The notes beneath the pieces were generated by a model that was not told the origin of the DNA, made no database searches, and worked only from the letters and a program-made list of their open reading frames with translations. The position numbers were made by a program, and so were the translations under genes. Source: an uncultured Sulfitobacter sp. (GTDB lineage Bacteria; Pseudomonadota; Alphaproteobacteria; Rhodobacterales; Rhodobacteraceae). From it: a DNA stretch of 64,000 nucleotides. Where the stretch lies: the NCBI GenBank assembly GCA_937928635.1, contig CALFWM010000040.1, forward strand, positions 91,564 to 155,563. The letters run 5' to 3'. Positions within the stretch are counted from its first letter, which is position 1, and each line of letters opens with the position of its first letter. Positions 16,894-25,999 of the stretch are shown in pieces.

Positions 16894-17840
16894 CAGACCA
16901 GCTCCGGTGTGCTGGCGCGCAGGTTTTGCGCCAGCAGATCCATCGCCGCCATGCGCACGGCCACGCCCATTTCCACCTGATCCTGAATAACGCTGCGGTG
17001 GATGTCATCGGCCAAAGTGCCGTCAATTTCGACCCCGCGGTTCATCGGGCCGGGGTGCATCACAATCGCGTCGTCTTTTGCGTGGGCCAGTTTGGCCGCG
17101 TCCAGCCCGAAGCGATGGTAATATTCACGCTCTGACGGAATAAACCCACCGTCCATCCGCTCCTTTTGCAGGCGCAGCATCATCACAACATCCACGTCCT
17201 TTAACCCTTCTGCCATGTTGTCAAAGACCTCAACGCCAAATTCATCAATTTGGGCAGGCATAAGGGTGGGCGGGCCAATCAGGCGGATGCGGTTTTCCAT
17301 TTTGCCCAGCAACATGATGTTGGAGCGTGCCACGCGGGAATGCGCAATATCACCGCAAATTGCGATGCTTAAGCGGTGCAGCCGACCCTTGGCACGTCGA
17401 ATGGTAAGGGCATCCAGAAGCGCCTGTGTGGGGTGTTCGTGACGCCCGTCGCCTGCGTTCAGCACCGCACAGTTCACCTTTTGCGCCAGCAAATCCACCG
17501 CGCCGGACTGCGGATGCCGCACCACCAGCAAATCAGGGTGCATCGCGTTCAGCGTCATCGCCGTATCAATCAGCGTCTCCCCCTTTTTGATCGAACTTGC
17601 CTGCATCGCCATGTTCATCACGTCCGCGCCCAGCCGTTTGCCCGCAATTTCAAAACTGGCCTGCGTGCGGGTCGAATTTTCAAAGAACATGTTGATCTGG
17701 GTGAGACCTTTGAGCACGTCAGAATGTTTGTCTGAACGGCGGTTCATATCCGCGTAACTGTCCGCCAGATCAAGCACCGTGGTGATTTCGGAGGGGTGTA
17801 GCGGCTCAATGCCAAGCAGATGACGGTGAGGAAAGGACAT
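16893..17840 (-). CDS. pyrB: Aspartate carbamoyltransferase catalytic subunit PyrB
   Basis: A 315-residue enzyme joining carbamoyl phosphate and aspartate, the first committed step of pyrimidine synthesis. The carbamoyl-phosphate motif [12 protein letters not shown] (about 53-64) and the [14 protein letters not shown] segment (about 137-150) are intact, with the [13 protein letters not shown] motif near the end. There is no pyrI beside it. A dihydroorotase homologue lacking metal ligands lies downstream on the same strand, as in bacteria where PyrB assembles with such a partner. Confidence 0.95.
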   Translation of the reverse strand: MSFPHRHLLGIEPLHPSEITTVLDLADSYADMNRRSDKHSDVLKGLTQINMFFENSTRTQASFEIAGKRLGADVMNMAMQASSIKKGETLIDTAMTLNAMHPDLLVVRHPQSGAVDLLAQKVNCAVLNAGDGRHEHPTQALLDALTIRRAKGRLHRLSIAICGDIAHSRVARSNIMLLGKMENRIRLIGPPTLMPAQIDEFGVEVFDNMAEGLKDVDVVMMLRLQKERMDGGFIPSEREYYHRFGLDAAKLAHAKDDAIVMHPGPMNRGVEIDGTLADDIHRSVIQDQVEMGVAVRMAAMDLLAQNLRASTPELV

Positions 17841-17892
17841 GTGGCGCGCCTTTGGTTCGTTTCGCGTGTTATAGGCGCGGGGGTGGGGTGCT

Positions 17893-18576
17893 TCAATGGC
17901 GCAGCGGCAGGAATGTGTGGCGTCGGTAAGACCAGCCGAGCGTTACGCGTGCGCCATTCTGCTCAAAGTGCAGTTTGGGATGGGGGAATTTAGGCATGCT
18001 CAGAAACGTCAGGTTCGCAGAGTTTGACAGGCCCGAAGATGAGATTGTGTAGACCGATGGGGCATGCATGAGGGCAGCAGCGTGGACAATCCTAGGATAA
18101 TACAGGCTATAGGAAATCAGGGCTACAAGACCGATGGCCAAGCCACGCAGGGCGGGGTGTCGAAGGGGCCAGACGAATATGGCGATTGCGACAGCCCCAC
18201 AGTGAGCGAGGAGCATCGAAGTACCCGCCATTATAACCGAAAGCAGCAAGAATGTCAGAAATGCCAGAACAAGGCCAATGACAAACCCGACGACAGCATC
18301 AATTTCGTTGTGCACGGAAAAATCACATGTTTTGCGATGTATCGCCCAACATAGGCGCCCGAAAAAAGGTAGCCCAGATATAATACTCAGGGCACCCAAT
18401 GTCGCCACGATGACGTCATGGAATATGCTTTGGTCCATGAAGTGGACCGGAGGCAGTAAGACCCAAAAGAGAATAACGCCCAGACTATAGAGTAAGATGA
18501 GATATCGTACCCAAGACCATGGGAGACATGTCGCAAGTACCGAGCATAGCAGAAAGAGGAGGATGATAAGCGTCAT
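17893..18576 (-). CDS. Hydrophobic membrane protein of unknown function
   Basis: A 227-residue protein with about six membrane segments spread over the first 170 residues and a soluble C-terminal tail (about 175-227) with a beta-like pattern ([19 protein letters not shown]). The gene looks less GC-rich than its neighbours and has more ATA and AGA-type codons by eye, which may signal acquisition. It stands alone between pyrB and the divergent glycosylase gene. No family recognised. Confidence 0.55.
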   Translation of the reverse strand: MTLIILLFLLCSVLATCLPWSWVRYLILLYSLGVILFWVLLPPVHFMDQSIFHDVIVATLGALSIISGLPFFGRLCWAIHRKTCDFSVHNEIDAVVGFVIGLVLAFLTFLLLSVIMAGTSMLLAHCGAVAIAIFVWPLRHPALRGLAIGLVALISYSLYYPRIVHAAALMHAPSVYTISSSGLSNSANLTFLSMPKFPHPKLHFEQNGARVTLGWSYRRHTFLPLRH

Positions 18577-18676
18577 TTTGTCTGTTTGCTGGAGGAATGT
18601 GCATTCTTGCCAGGTGATTTGCGCAGTTTGCGTGCAGGGGATTTAGCTTCACCACTCGTCCCGCTAGATTGGGGGC

Positions 18677-19450
18677 ATGGAATCGGCAGAATATCATCAC
18701 GCAAAAGCGTTGCTGGAATGGCAGGTGGAACTGGGCGCGCTTGACGCGGTGCAGGACACACCGGTTAACCGCTATGACGTGCCCGCTGCTGTGGAAAAGC
18801 CAAAGAAGGTCGCGACCCCGGTGGTTGCGGGTATTGTGGCCCCGGTCAAGGTCGATGCAGTGGCGGAGGCGGAACGTGCAGCGGCAGGCGCTGATACTCT
18901 GGATGCCTTGCGGGGTGCCATGGCACGCTTTGAGCATTGCGAGCTCAAGAAAGGCGCGCGTAATATGGTGTTTTGTGATGGCATACCCGGTGCGCGCGTG
19001 ATGCTGGTGGGAGAGGCCCCGGGGCGTGATGAGGACCGCGAGGGGAGACCATTCGTGGGCCGTGCGGGGCAATTGCTCGACAAGATGCTGAGCACCATCG
19101 ACATGGGCCGCACCCGCGCCGATGCTCCCGTCTACATCACCAATGTGCTGCCCTGGCGTCCGCCGCAAAACCGCGACCCAAAGCCGGATGAGATCGCCAT
19201 GATGCGCCCGTTTCTGCTGCGCCACATCGCGCTGGCCAAACCCGAGGTGCTGGTGGTGGTTGGCAATTGGTCCTGTCAGGCCCTGCTGGGCAAGCGAGGG
19301 ATCACCCGGTTGCGCGGGCAGTGGACCGAGGCCGCCGGATTGCCCGCCCTGCCCATGTTCCACCCCGCCTATCTGCTGCGCAGCCCCGAGTTCAAACGCG
19401 AGGCCTGGGCGGATTTGCTCAGCCTCAAGGCCAAGGTGCGCGATGGTTGA
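18677..19450 (+). CDS. Uracil-DNA glycosylase family 4-like, without the usual Fe-S cysteines
   Basis: A 257-residue protein. After a non-conserved N-terminus of about 80 residues, the UDG fold shows GEAPGRDEDREGRPFVGRAG (about 112-131), NVLPWRPPQNR (156-166) and FHPAYLL (228-234). Classical family 4 enzymes bind a 4Fe-4S cluster with four cysteines. Here only C88 of the first CxxC is kept, and the third and fourth ligands are W160 and M175/M176. It therefore belongs to a cluster-free branch. It removes uracil or other damaged bases by homology. It overlaps the next gene by 8 bp. Confidence 0.8.
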   Translation: MESAEYHHAKALLEWQVELGALDAVQDTPVNRYDVPAAVEKPKKVATPVVAGIVAPVKVDAVAEAERAAAGADTLDALRGAMARFEHCELKKGARNMVFCDGIPGARVMLVGEAPGRDEDREGRPFVGRAGQLLDKMLSTIDMGRTRADAPVYITNVLPWRPPQNRDPKPDEIAMMRPFLLRHIALAKPEVLVVVGNWSCQALLGKRGITRLRGQWTEAAGLPALPMFHPAYLLRSPEFKREAWADLLSLKAKVRDG

Positions 19451-20057
19451 TCCGCTCACGCTTGCTGCGTTTATCCCGGCTGCCTTGGCGCTGAACCTCA
19501 CGCCGGGGGCGGATATGATGTTTTGCCTTGGTCAAGGGGTGCGCTCTGGCCCGCGTGTGGCGGTGGCGGCAAGCGCAGGTATTTCGGTGGGGTCCTTTGT
19601 ACATGCCACGTTGGCCGCCCTTGGCCTGGGGGCGGTGATTGCAACCGTGCCATGGGCCTTTGATGTGATCCGTTGGGTTGGCGTGACCTATCTGCTCTAT
19701 CTGGCGTGGCAAGCCTTGCGGCGCAAGGCCGCAGCACAGGGAGACGCGGCAGCGATGAGCGCACACCATGCATTTTTTGCCGGTTTGATGGTCAATCTGA
19801 CCAACCCAAAGGTAATCCTCTTTGTCCTCGCCTTTATTCCGCAGTTTGTGGACCCTGCTGCCGGGTCGGTGCTGGGGCAATTCTTAATCTTTGGCGCGGT
19901 ATTGGCCCTTGGCGGGTTTTTTATCAACGGGGGCGTTGGCGTTTTTGCCGGTGGTCTGGGCCGGCGCATGGTGCGCAGTGGTCGGGTGTTGGGCTGGATC
20001 ACCAGTGCGATATTTCTGGCCCTCGCGGGCCGTTTGGCAGTTTTGGAGCGCGCATGA
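19443..20057 (+). CDS. LysE/RhtB-family amino acid exporter (second paralogue)
   Basis: A 204-residue membrane exporter with NLTPGADMMFCLGQGVRSG in the first helix region, MVNLTNPKVILFVLAFIPQF in the middle and about six membrane segments. ATG at 19443 lies inside the end of the glycosylase gene, and its 3' end overlaps moaB by 4 bp (ATGA), so glycosylase-lysE-moaB form one operon. The substrate is unknown. It is not closely similar to the paralogue at 12224. Confidence 0.87.
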   Translation: MVDPLTLAAFIPAALALNLTPGADMMFCLGQGVRSGPRVAVAASAGISVGSFVHATLAALGLGAVIATVPWAFDVIRWVGVTYLLYLAWQALRRKAAAQGDAAAMSAHHAFFAGLMVNLTNPKVILFVLAFIPQFVDPAAGSVLGQFLIFGAVLALGGFFINGGVGVFAGGLGRRMVRSGRVLGWITSAIFLALAGRLAVLERA

Positions 20058-20596
20058 GCACAATTGACGAAACCATTGATTTTATTCCCGTACGCATCGC
20101 GGTGCTGACCGTGTCGGACACCCGTGATCTGACGCAGGACCGTTCCGGCGATGTGCTCGTGGGGCGGATTGAAGCGGCAGGCCACGCGGTTGCCGCCCGT
20201 CAGATCATCCGCGATGAACGGGCTGATATCGCTGCACTATTGCGCAACTGGTGTGCGGATGCAGACATCGACGTGGTGATCAGCGCCGGAGGCACCGGGT
20301 TGACCGGCCGTGACGTCACGGTTGAGGCGCACCGCGATGTCTACGAAAAGGAAATTGACGCATTCGGCACCATTTTCACCATTGTGTCGATGAACAAGAT
20401 CGGCACCTCAGCCGTGCAAAGCCGTGCAACTGGCGGGGTCGCGTTGGGCACCTATTTGTTTGCGTTGCCGGGCTCTCCGGGCGCATGCAAGGATGCCTGG
20501 GATGAAATCCTGCTCAAACAGCTCGATTATCGCCACAGGCCCTGCAATTTTGTCGAGATTATGCCACGTCTGGATGAGCATCTAAAGCGTAAGTGA
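20054..20596 (+). CDS. moaB: Molybdenum cofactor biosynthesis protein B (MoaB/MogA family)
   Basis: A 180-residue protein of the MoaB type. It has VLTVSDTRDLTQDRSGD (about 16-32), the ISAGGTGLTGRDVTVEA motif (about 76-92) that binds molybdopterin, and LFALPGSPGACKDAWDEIL (about 137-155). It probably adenylates molybdopterin before metal insertion, or acts in that step. It ends an operon with a DNA glycosylase and a LysE exporter, an unrelated grouping. The oxygenase remnant lies directly downstream. Confidence 0.9.
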   Translation: MSTIDETIDFIPVRIAVLTVSDTRDLTQDRSGDVLVGRIEAAGHAVAARQIIRDERADIAALLRNWCADADIDVVISAGGTGLTGRDVTVEAHRDVYEKEIDAFGTIFTIVSMNKIGTSAVQSRATGGVALGTYLFALPGSPGACKDAWDEILLKQLDYRHRPCNFVEIMPRLDEHLKRK

Positions 20597-20699
20597 GGCA
20601 CGTTTTATGGGCAGTCTCGGATCGGCGCCGGTGTTGGTGATCAACGAGATTGTCGCGCGCTTTGGTGTCTTGGTGGGGCGTTGCGACTAAGTGGCGTTG

Positions 20700-21008
20700 A
20701 ACACTGCTGTCACCGCCGCACCGGGTGATCAATACCTCTGGGCGCGAACGCTATTCGGTGTCGTTTTTTGAAACCCGCATGTTCTGACAGACATCAAACC
20801 GCTGCCGGGGACGGGGCGGGCGCGTTTCGACCTACCGAACTTTGGCGGGTTCGTGAAAAGTGAGCTGGAAGCGGGGTATGATGCGCATCAAGACGGCCCG
20901 CCTGAGAGCGAAGCAACATCTGGCCCCAAAAAGCGAACCATCTGCGACGGAAATTACTTTGTTTCACGTATCAGGTTTGTGACTTGGTATTTTTTGCCGC
21001 AGGATTAG
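20700..21008 (+). pseudogene. Remnant of an isopenicillin-N-synthase-like Fe(II)/2-oxoglutarate oxygenase
   Basis: The stretch between moaB and the RND genes has no intact gene but carries the end of an oxygenase in two frames. One frame from about 20707 reads LLSPPHRV then INTSGRERYSVSFFETRMF and hits TGA at 20785. The HRV...R-Y-S segment is the iron/2-oxoglutarate binding signature. The protein resumes in another frame right after, with TDIKPLPGTGRARFDLPNFG and then VKSELEAGYDAH, running to TAG at 21008. The N-terminal two thirds are missing. This is a frameshifted, 5'-truncated relic. Confidence 0.75.
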
Positions 21009-21059
21009 GTTATGCTTGCGTTGCAACGGTTTGCACAATGCTTTGAATGGGACGTCTGA

Positions 21060-22514
21060 ATGCGGTTTTTGCGTCAGTGCATGATTGGGTTGTTTCTGGC
21101 CAGCGTTACGCTGGGCCTGCTGATGATTGCTGTCTCAACGGTCGGGGGTGCCTTGCGCGACAGCTGGGCGGAAGAGACCAAAACGCCGCCCGCGCGTGAA
21201 CGTGTTTTTGCGGTCAACGTGCGCCGGGCCGTGGCGGAGGATATTCGCCCGGTTCTGGAGACCTTTGGCGAGGTCAAAAGCCGCCGTTTGCTGGAACTGC
21301 GCGCCGCCGGGGGCGGACGTGTGATTGAGCTGGCCGATGCGTTTCAGGAAGGGGGCCGGGTTGAGGCCGGGCAGGTGCTGGTGCGCCTTGACCCCGTTGA
21401 CACCCAAGCGGCGCTGGACCGTGCCGCAAGCGACGTGGCTGATGCCCAGGCCGAGGGGCGTGATGCGGCCCGGGGGCTGGAACTGGCCCGGGATGAACGT
21501 GCCGCCGCCGCCGAACAGGCCGAGTTGCGCGAGCGAGCGCTGGAGCGCCAGCGCGATCTGGCGCAACGGGGCGTGGGCACTGCCACGGCTGTTGAAACCG
21601 CCGAACTTGCCGCCTCTGCCGCCCGTCAGGCGGTGCTGACACGCCGTCAGGCCGTTGCACAGGCCGAGGCGCGTGTTGATCTGGCCACCACACGCCTAGC
21701 CCGTGCCGAAATTGCGCAGGCCGAGGCGCAGCGGCGGCTCACAGATATGACCCTGCGCGCGCCCTTTGACGGCACCTTGTCAGAGACCAACGTGGTGGTG
21801 GGCCGGTTGGTGTCAGCCAATGAACGTCTGGCGGACCTGATTGATCCTGCGGATCTGGAAATCGCTTTTCGCATTTCGACCGCACAATATGCACGATTGC
21901 TGAATGAAAATGGTGGGTTGATCAAGGCGGATGTCACTGCGGAGCTTGATGTGGCCGGGATGGATATGGTGGCCAAGGGGCGCATCAGCCGAACCTCTGC
22001 GGTTGCTGGCGAGGGGGCGACCGGGCGGCTGGTCTTTGCCGCGCTTAGCGATACTGCCGGGTTTAAGCCTGATGATTTTGTCACGGTGCGGGTTCAGGAA
22101 CCGATGTTAGAGGGCGTTGTGCGTCTGCCCTCTGCGGCGGTGGATGCGCGCAACCGCGTGTTGGTGCTGGCCGAGGGGGACCGCCTGCAAAGCGAGGAAG
22201 TCACCGTGTTGCGCAGGCAGGGCGACGATGTGCTGGTGCGCGGCCCCATTATAGGGCGCGAAGTTGTCGAGGCGCGCTCCCCCCTGTTGGGGGAAGGGAT
22301 TGCTGTGAAACCGCTGCGCAAAGACGCGCCGCAAGCCTCTAAAGAGCTGGAAATGCTGGAACTTTCCGAAGAGCGCCGGGCCAAGCTGATGGCCTTTGTT
22401 GAGGGCAATAAACGTATGCCCGCCGAAGCAAAACAGCGCGTGCTTGCCCGTCTTGCTGAGCCTCAGGTGCCTGCCAAAATGGTGGCGCGCATCGAAGGCC
22501 GGATGGGCGGCTAG
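21060..22514 (+). CDS. RND efflux periplasmic adaptor (membrane fusion protein)
   Basis: A 484-residue adaptor with an N-terminal anchor helix (about 8-30) and a split lipoyl/barrel-sandwich domain (SRRLLELRAAGGGRV about 77-91, and LRAPFDGTLSE about 237-247). A long alanine/glutamate/arginine-rich coiled-coil hairpin (about 115-235) lies between the halves, followed by beta-barrel and membrane-proximal domains. An unusual C-terminal extension (about 430-484) is helical and charged. It connects the inner-membrane pump encoded next to an outer-membrane channel not present in the window. ATG at 21060; the pump gene starts 3 bp after its stop. Confidence 0.9.
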   Translation: MRFLRQCMIGLFLASVTLGLLMIAVSTVGGALRDSWAEETKTPPARERVFAVNVRRAVAEDIRPVLETFGEVKSRRLLELRAAGGGRVIELADAFQEGGRVEAGQVLVRLDPVDTQAALDRAASDVADAQAEGRDAARGLELARDERAAAAEQAELRERALERQRDLAQRGVGTATAVETAELAASAARQAVLTRRQAVAQAEARVDLATTRLARAEIAQAEAQRRLTDMTLRAPFDGTLSETNVVVGRLVSANERLADLIDPADLEIAFRISTAQYARLLNENGGLIKADVTAELDVAGMDMVAKGRISRTSAVAGEGATGRLVFAALSDTAGFKPDDFVTVRVQEPMLEGVVRLPSAAVDARNRVLVLAEGDRLQSEEVTVLRRQGDDVLVRGPIIGREVVEARSPLLGEGIAVKPLRKDAPQASKELEMLELSEERRAKLMAFVEGNKRMPAEAKQRVLARLAEPQVPAKMVARIEGRMGG

Positions 22515-22516
22515 GC

Positions 22517-25500
22517 ATGGCCCGCACCGTTTCCAGTGCCGCGGGTGGTTTGCTCAGCTATTTCACCCGGCATAGGACGGCAGCCAATCTGTTGTTGGTG
22601 GTCTTGCTGATCGCGGGCCTGTCCGCCGCGCCCAACATGCGTGCACAGTTTTTCCCGGACGTGATTGTCGATAATGTCACCGTGACAACCTCTTGGTCCG
22701 GTGCCGGGGCTGAAGACGTGGACGAGGCGATTGTGCAGGTGCTTGAACCTGTTTTGCTTGCCGTGGAAGGTGTTGAAAGCTCTGACAGTACCTCGCGGGA
22801 GGGCAATGGCACGGTTCGGCTGGAGTTTGAACCCGGCTGGGACATGGCGCGTGCTGCCAATGATGTGCAAACGGCGGTGGACGCCGTCACCAGCCTGCCG
22901 GAGGAAGCGGACGAGCCAAATGTGCGGCGCGGCGCGTGGCGAGACCGGGTCACCGATGTGGTGATCACCGGGCCCATCGCACCTGCACAGCTGGGCCGTT
23001 TTGCCGATGAATTTGTCACCCGCCTGTTTGCTGCGGGCGTCACGCGCACCACCATTCGGGGCGTCGCAGCCCCGCAAACGCTGATTGAGGTGCCCTCGGC
23101 CAAACTGATTGCCTTTGACGTTTCCATGGCAGATATCGCCGCCGCGATTGCAGCAGAGGTTGATGCAGACCCAGCCGGTGATGTGACGGGGGCAAATGCA
23201 CGGGTGCGCACGGGCACGGCCAAACGCTCTGTCACGCAGATTGCGGGCATTGTGCTGCGTTCAAACCCGGATGGATCAACCCTGACCATTGGTGATGTGG
23301 CCCGCATTACCGAAGAAGGCGTTGACCGAAACCGCAGCTTTTTTGTGGGGGAGCACCCGGCCATGTCGGTACGGGTGGATCGCTCCAATGGGGGCGACGC
23401 GATCAGCATTCAGGCCTCTGTCGAAGAGGTCGCGGCAGAACTACAGGCCAGCCTGCCCGGCGGTGTCACGGTTGAACTGATCCGCACGCGCGCCGCCAGC
23501 ATCACATCACGCATCAACCTGTTGATCGACAATGGCCTGATGGGTCTGGGGCTGGTGGTGTGTTTGCTGTTTTTGTTCCTGAATGCGCGCACCGCGTTCT
23601 GGGTGGCGGCGGGCATACCTGTGGCGATGGGCGCGGCAATTGCGCTGATGTATCTGGGTGGCCTGACGATCAACATGATTTCGCTGTTTGGGTTGATCAT
23701 CACGCTGGGTATTGTCGTGGATGATGCCATCGTGGTGGGCGAACACGCTGATCACCGGTTTCGCATGGGCGAAAGCCCGATGCAGGCGGCAGAAAACGCC
23801 GCGCGCCGCATGGCGATGCCGGTTTTTGCCGCCACGCTGACCACGATTATTGCCTTTTTCGGACTGGTGGTTGTGGGCGGGCGGTTTGGCGATTTGATCG
23901 CAGATATTCCCTTTACGGTGATCGCGGTGCTGATCGCCTCGCTGATCGAGTGTTTCCTGATCCTGCCCAACCACATGGCCCACGCGATGAAGGCGCAGGC
24001 CAAGGAACATTGGTATGATGTGCCCAGCCGCGTGGTGAACCGAGGTTTTGTTTTCTTGCGCGAAAAGCTGTTTCGCCCGTTCATGGCCGGGGTGATTGCC
24101 GCGCGTTATGTGGTGCTGGCGGCCGTTCTGCTGGTGCTGGCCTCTCAGGCGGTGTTGTTCATTCGGGGTGATGTGCAATGGCGCTTCTTTAATGCGCCCG
24201 AGCGGGGCTCTGTGACCGGCAATTTTGCCATGGCGGAGGGCGCAACGCGGGAAGACACGATTGAGATGATGCGCGAGATGCAGCGCGCGACCGAGGCGTT
24301 GGGTAAAGAGTACGAGGCACGCTATGGCACCAATCCGCTCGATTACGTGATGGCGCAGGTGGGTGGCACCACCGGGCGCGGGCTGGCCGGGGCGGATACC
24401 AAAGATGCAGACCTTTTGGGCGGCATTTCGATTGAATTGATCGACGCAGATCTGCGGCCCTATTCCAGCTTTGCCTTCGTCGGTGAGTTGCAGGATATGG
24501 TGGTGAACCACCCGCTGGCGGAAACAGTCAGCTTTCGCGGCTGGCGCTCTGGGCCCGGCGGCGATGCGCTCGATGTGCAGTTTTACGGGGCAGATACGGA
24601 CACGCTCAAGGCCGCCTCAGAGGCGTTGCAGGATGCTTTGCGACAATATCCAGAAGTCAGCGCCGTGCAGGACAATCTGGCCTATGACAAGGAAGAGCTG
24701 ATCCTTGATCTGACGGCACAGGGGCAGGCCTTGGGCTTTACCATTGATGTGCTGGGGCGCAGCTTGCGCAATCGGTTGGGCGGGATTGAGGCGGCGACCT
24801 ATCCCGATGGGCCGCGCTCTGCCGCGATCCGGGTGGAGCTGCCCAAGGGGGAGCTGACAGCCGATTTTCTGGACCGCACGCAGATGCGCACCCCTGAAGG
24901 GCGTTATGTGCCGCTGGCCGATATTGTCAGTGTGGAACGGCGGACCGGGTTTTCGACCGTGCGGCGGGAGAATGGCATTCGGCTGATTTCGGTGACAGGC
25001 GATATTTCCGAGGATGATCCGGCACGTGCCACCGCGATTGGCGAGGCCTTGGCGCAGGATATCCTGCCGCGTATCGCTTCGGAAAAACAGGTGGAGTTCC
25101 GCCTGGCGGGGCTGAGCGAGCAGGAAAATGAGTTTCTTCAGGACGCGCTGACCGGGCTGATCCTGTGCCTGTCAGGGATTTTTCTGGTGCTGGCCTGGGT
25201 GTTTGGCAGTTGGACACGGCCCGTGGTGGTGATGGCGATCATCCCCTTTGGACTGGTGGGCACGATTTATGGGCACAACGTCTGGGACGTGCCGCTGAGC
25301 ATGTTTACGGTGGTCGGGCTTTTGGGGATGACGGGGATCATCATCAACGACTCCATCGTGCTGATCACCACAATTGATGAATATGCCGAAACGCGCGGGT
25401 TGATCCCCTCCATCATTGACGGCGCCGCGGATCGGCTGCGCCCGGTGATGCTGACCACAATGACCACCGTTTTGGGGATGGCACCGCTGTTGTATGAACA

Positions 25501-25915
25501 AAGCCAGCAGGCGCAGTTTCTGAAGCCGACGGTGATTACCCTGGTCTATGGGTTGGGTTTTGGCATGATCTTGGTGTTGCTGGTGGTGCCCGCGCTGGTG
25601 GCCGCCCAGCATGATGTGGCACGCCAAATCGGTGCCACGCGCCGTGGTTTGTGCGCGCCGGTTGGCCTGCTGCGCTGGGGCATGATCACCCTTTGGGCCG
25701 GTGTTCTGGGCTGGTGTGCTGTGACGTTGGGCTGGGCCATCTGGCGGGGCGAGTTGCATCCGCAACTGGCTGAGGCGTTTCCCGCCCTTGCAGGATTTTC
25801 CGCAATGACTGCCGCGCTCTTTGTTTTTGTTGTTGGCGCAGCCGTGGTGGCGGTTGTCGGGTATATCATCGGTGCATTTGGGTTCTTGGTGCGGCGGCGC
25901 AGGTCAGCGGCCTGA
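22517..25915 (+). CDS. RND-family inner-membrane efflux transporter
   Basis: An 1132-residue pump of the AcrB/MdtC superfamily. It has an N-terminal helix (FTRHRTAANLLLVVLL), a large periplasmic domain, and a helix bundle containing LGIVVDDAIVVGEH (about 400-413) with the paired aspartates that carry protons. A second periplasmic domain is followed by a second bundle with GIIINDSIVLITTIDEY. Two extra hydrophobic segments at the C-terminus (about 1050-1125) exceed the usual layout. The GWRSGPGGDALDVQFYG region and overall sequence place it in the heavy-metal/multidrug-undetermined clade. It is co-transcribed with the adaptor. Substrate unknown. Confidence 0.93.
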   Translation: MARTVSSAAGGLLSYFTRHRTAANLLLVVLLIAGLSAAPNMRAQFFPDVIVDNVTVTTSWSGAGAEDVDEAIVQVLEPVLLAVEGVESSDSTSREGNGTVRLEFEPGWDMARAANDVQTAVDAVTSLPEEADEPNVRRGAWRDRVTDVVITGPIAPAQLGRFADEFVTRLFAAGVTRTTIRGVAAPQTLIEVPSAKLIAFDVSMADIAAAIAAEVDADPAGDVTGANARVRTGTAKRSVTQIAGIVLRSNPDGSTLTIGDVARITEEGVDRNRSFFVGEHPAMSVRVDRSNGGDAISIQASVEEVAAELQASLPGGVTVELIRTRAASITSRINLLIDNGLMGLGLVVCLLFLFLNARTAFWVAAGIPVAMGAAIALMYLGGLTINMISLFGLIITLGIVVDDAIVVGEHADHRFRMGESPMQAAENAARRMAMPVFAATLTTIIAFFGLVVVGGRFGDLIADIPFTVIAVLIASLIECFLILPNHMAHAMKAQAKEHWYDVPSRVVNRGFVFLREKLFRPFMAGVIAARYVVLAAVLLVLASQAVLFIRGDVQWRFFNAPERGSVTGNFAMAEGATREDTIEMMREMQRATEALGKEYEARYGTNPLDYVMAQVGGTTGRGLAGADTKDADLLGGISIELIDADLRPYSSFAFVGELQDMVVNHPLAETVSFRGWRSGPGGDALDVQFYGADTDTLKAASEALQDALRQYPEVSAVQDNLAYDKEELILDLTAQGQALGFTIDVLGRSLRNRLGGIEAATYPDGPRSAAIRVELPKGELTADFLDRTQMRTPEGRYVPLADIVSVERRTGFSTVRRENGIRLISVTGDISEDDPARATAIGEALAQDILPRIASEKQVEFRLAGLSEQENEFLQDALTGLILCLSGIFLVLAWVFGSWTRPVVVMAIIPFGLVGTIYGHNVWDVPLSMFTVVGLLGMTGIIINDSIVLITTIDEYAETRGLIPSIIDGAADRLRPVMLTTMTTVLGMAPLLYEQSQQAQFLKPTVITLVYGLGFGMILVLLVVPALVAAQHDVARQIGATRRGLCAPVGLLRWGMITLWAGVLGWCAVTLGWAIWRGELHPQLAEAFPALAGFSAMTAALFVFVVGAAVVAVVGYIIGAFGFLVRRRRSAA

Positions 25916-25955
25916 CGTTGGCGTTTCACGCGCCGGTGGCTGTTATGCGATTGGC

Positions 25956-25979
25956 AAAAGGTGGGCCAAGGCCCCCCTT
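25956..25979 (-). terminator. Rho-independent terminator of the DsbD-like gene
   Basis: On the minus strand AAGG-G-GGGCC and GGCCC-A-CCTT pair around a TT loop, a 10-bp stem with one mismatch, followed by TTTTGCC. It lies 21 bp after the stop of the gene at 26000-26812. In the opposite direction the T-tract is missing, so it mainly serves the minus strand. Confidence 0.5.
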
Positions 25980-25999
25980 ACGGTGCAGGGGTCAGAGAC

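Noticed and set aside
23507..24511. Long minus-strand open frame opposite the RND transporter
   Set aside because: Histidine/glutamine-rich shadow of the transporter in a GC-rich genome, with no ribosome site or family resemblance.
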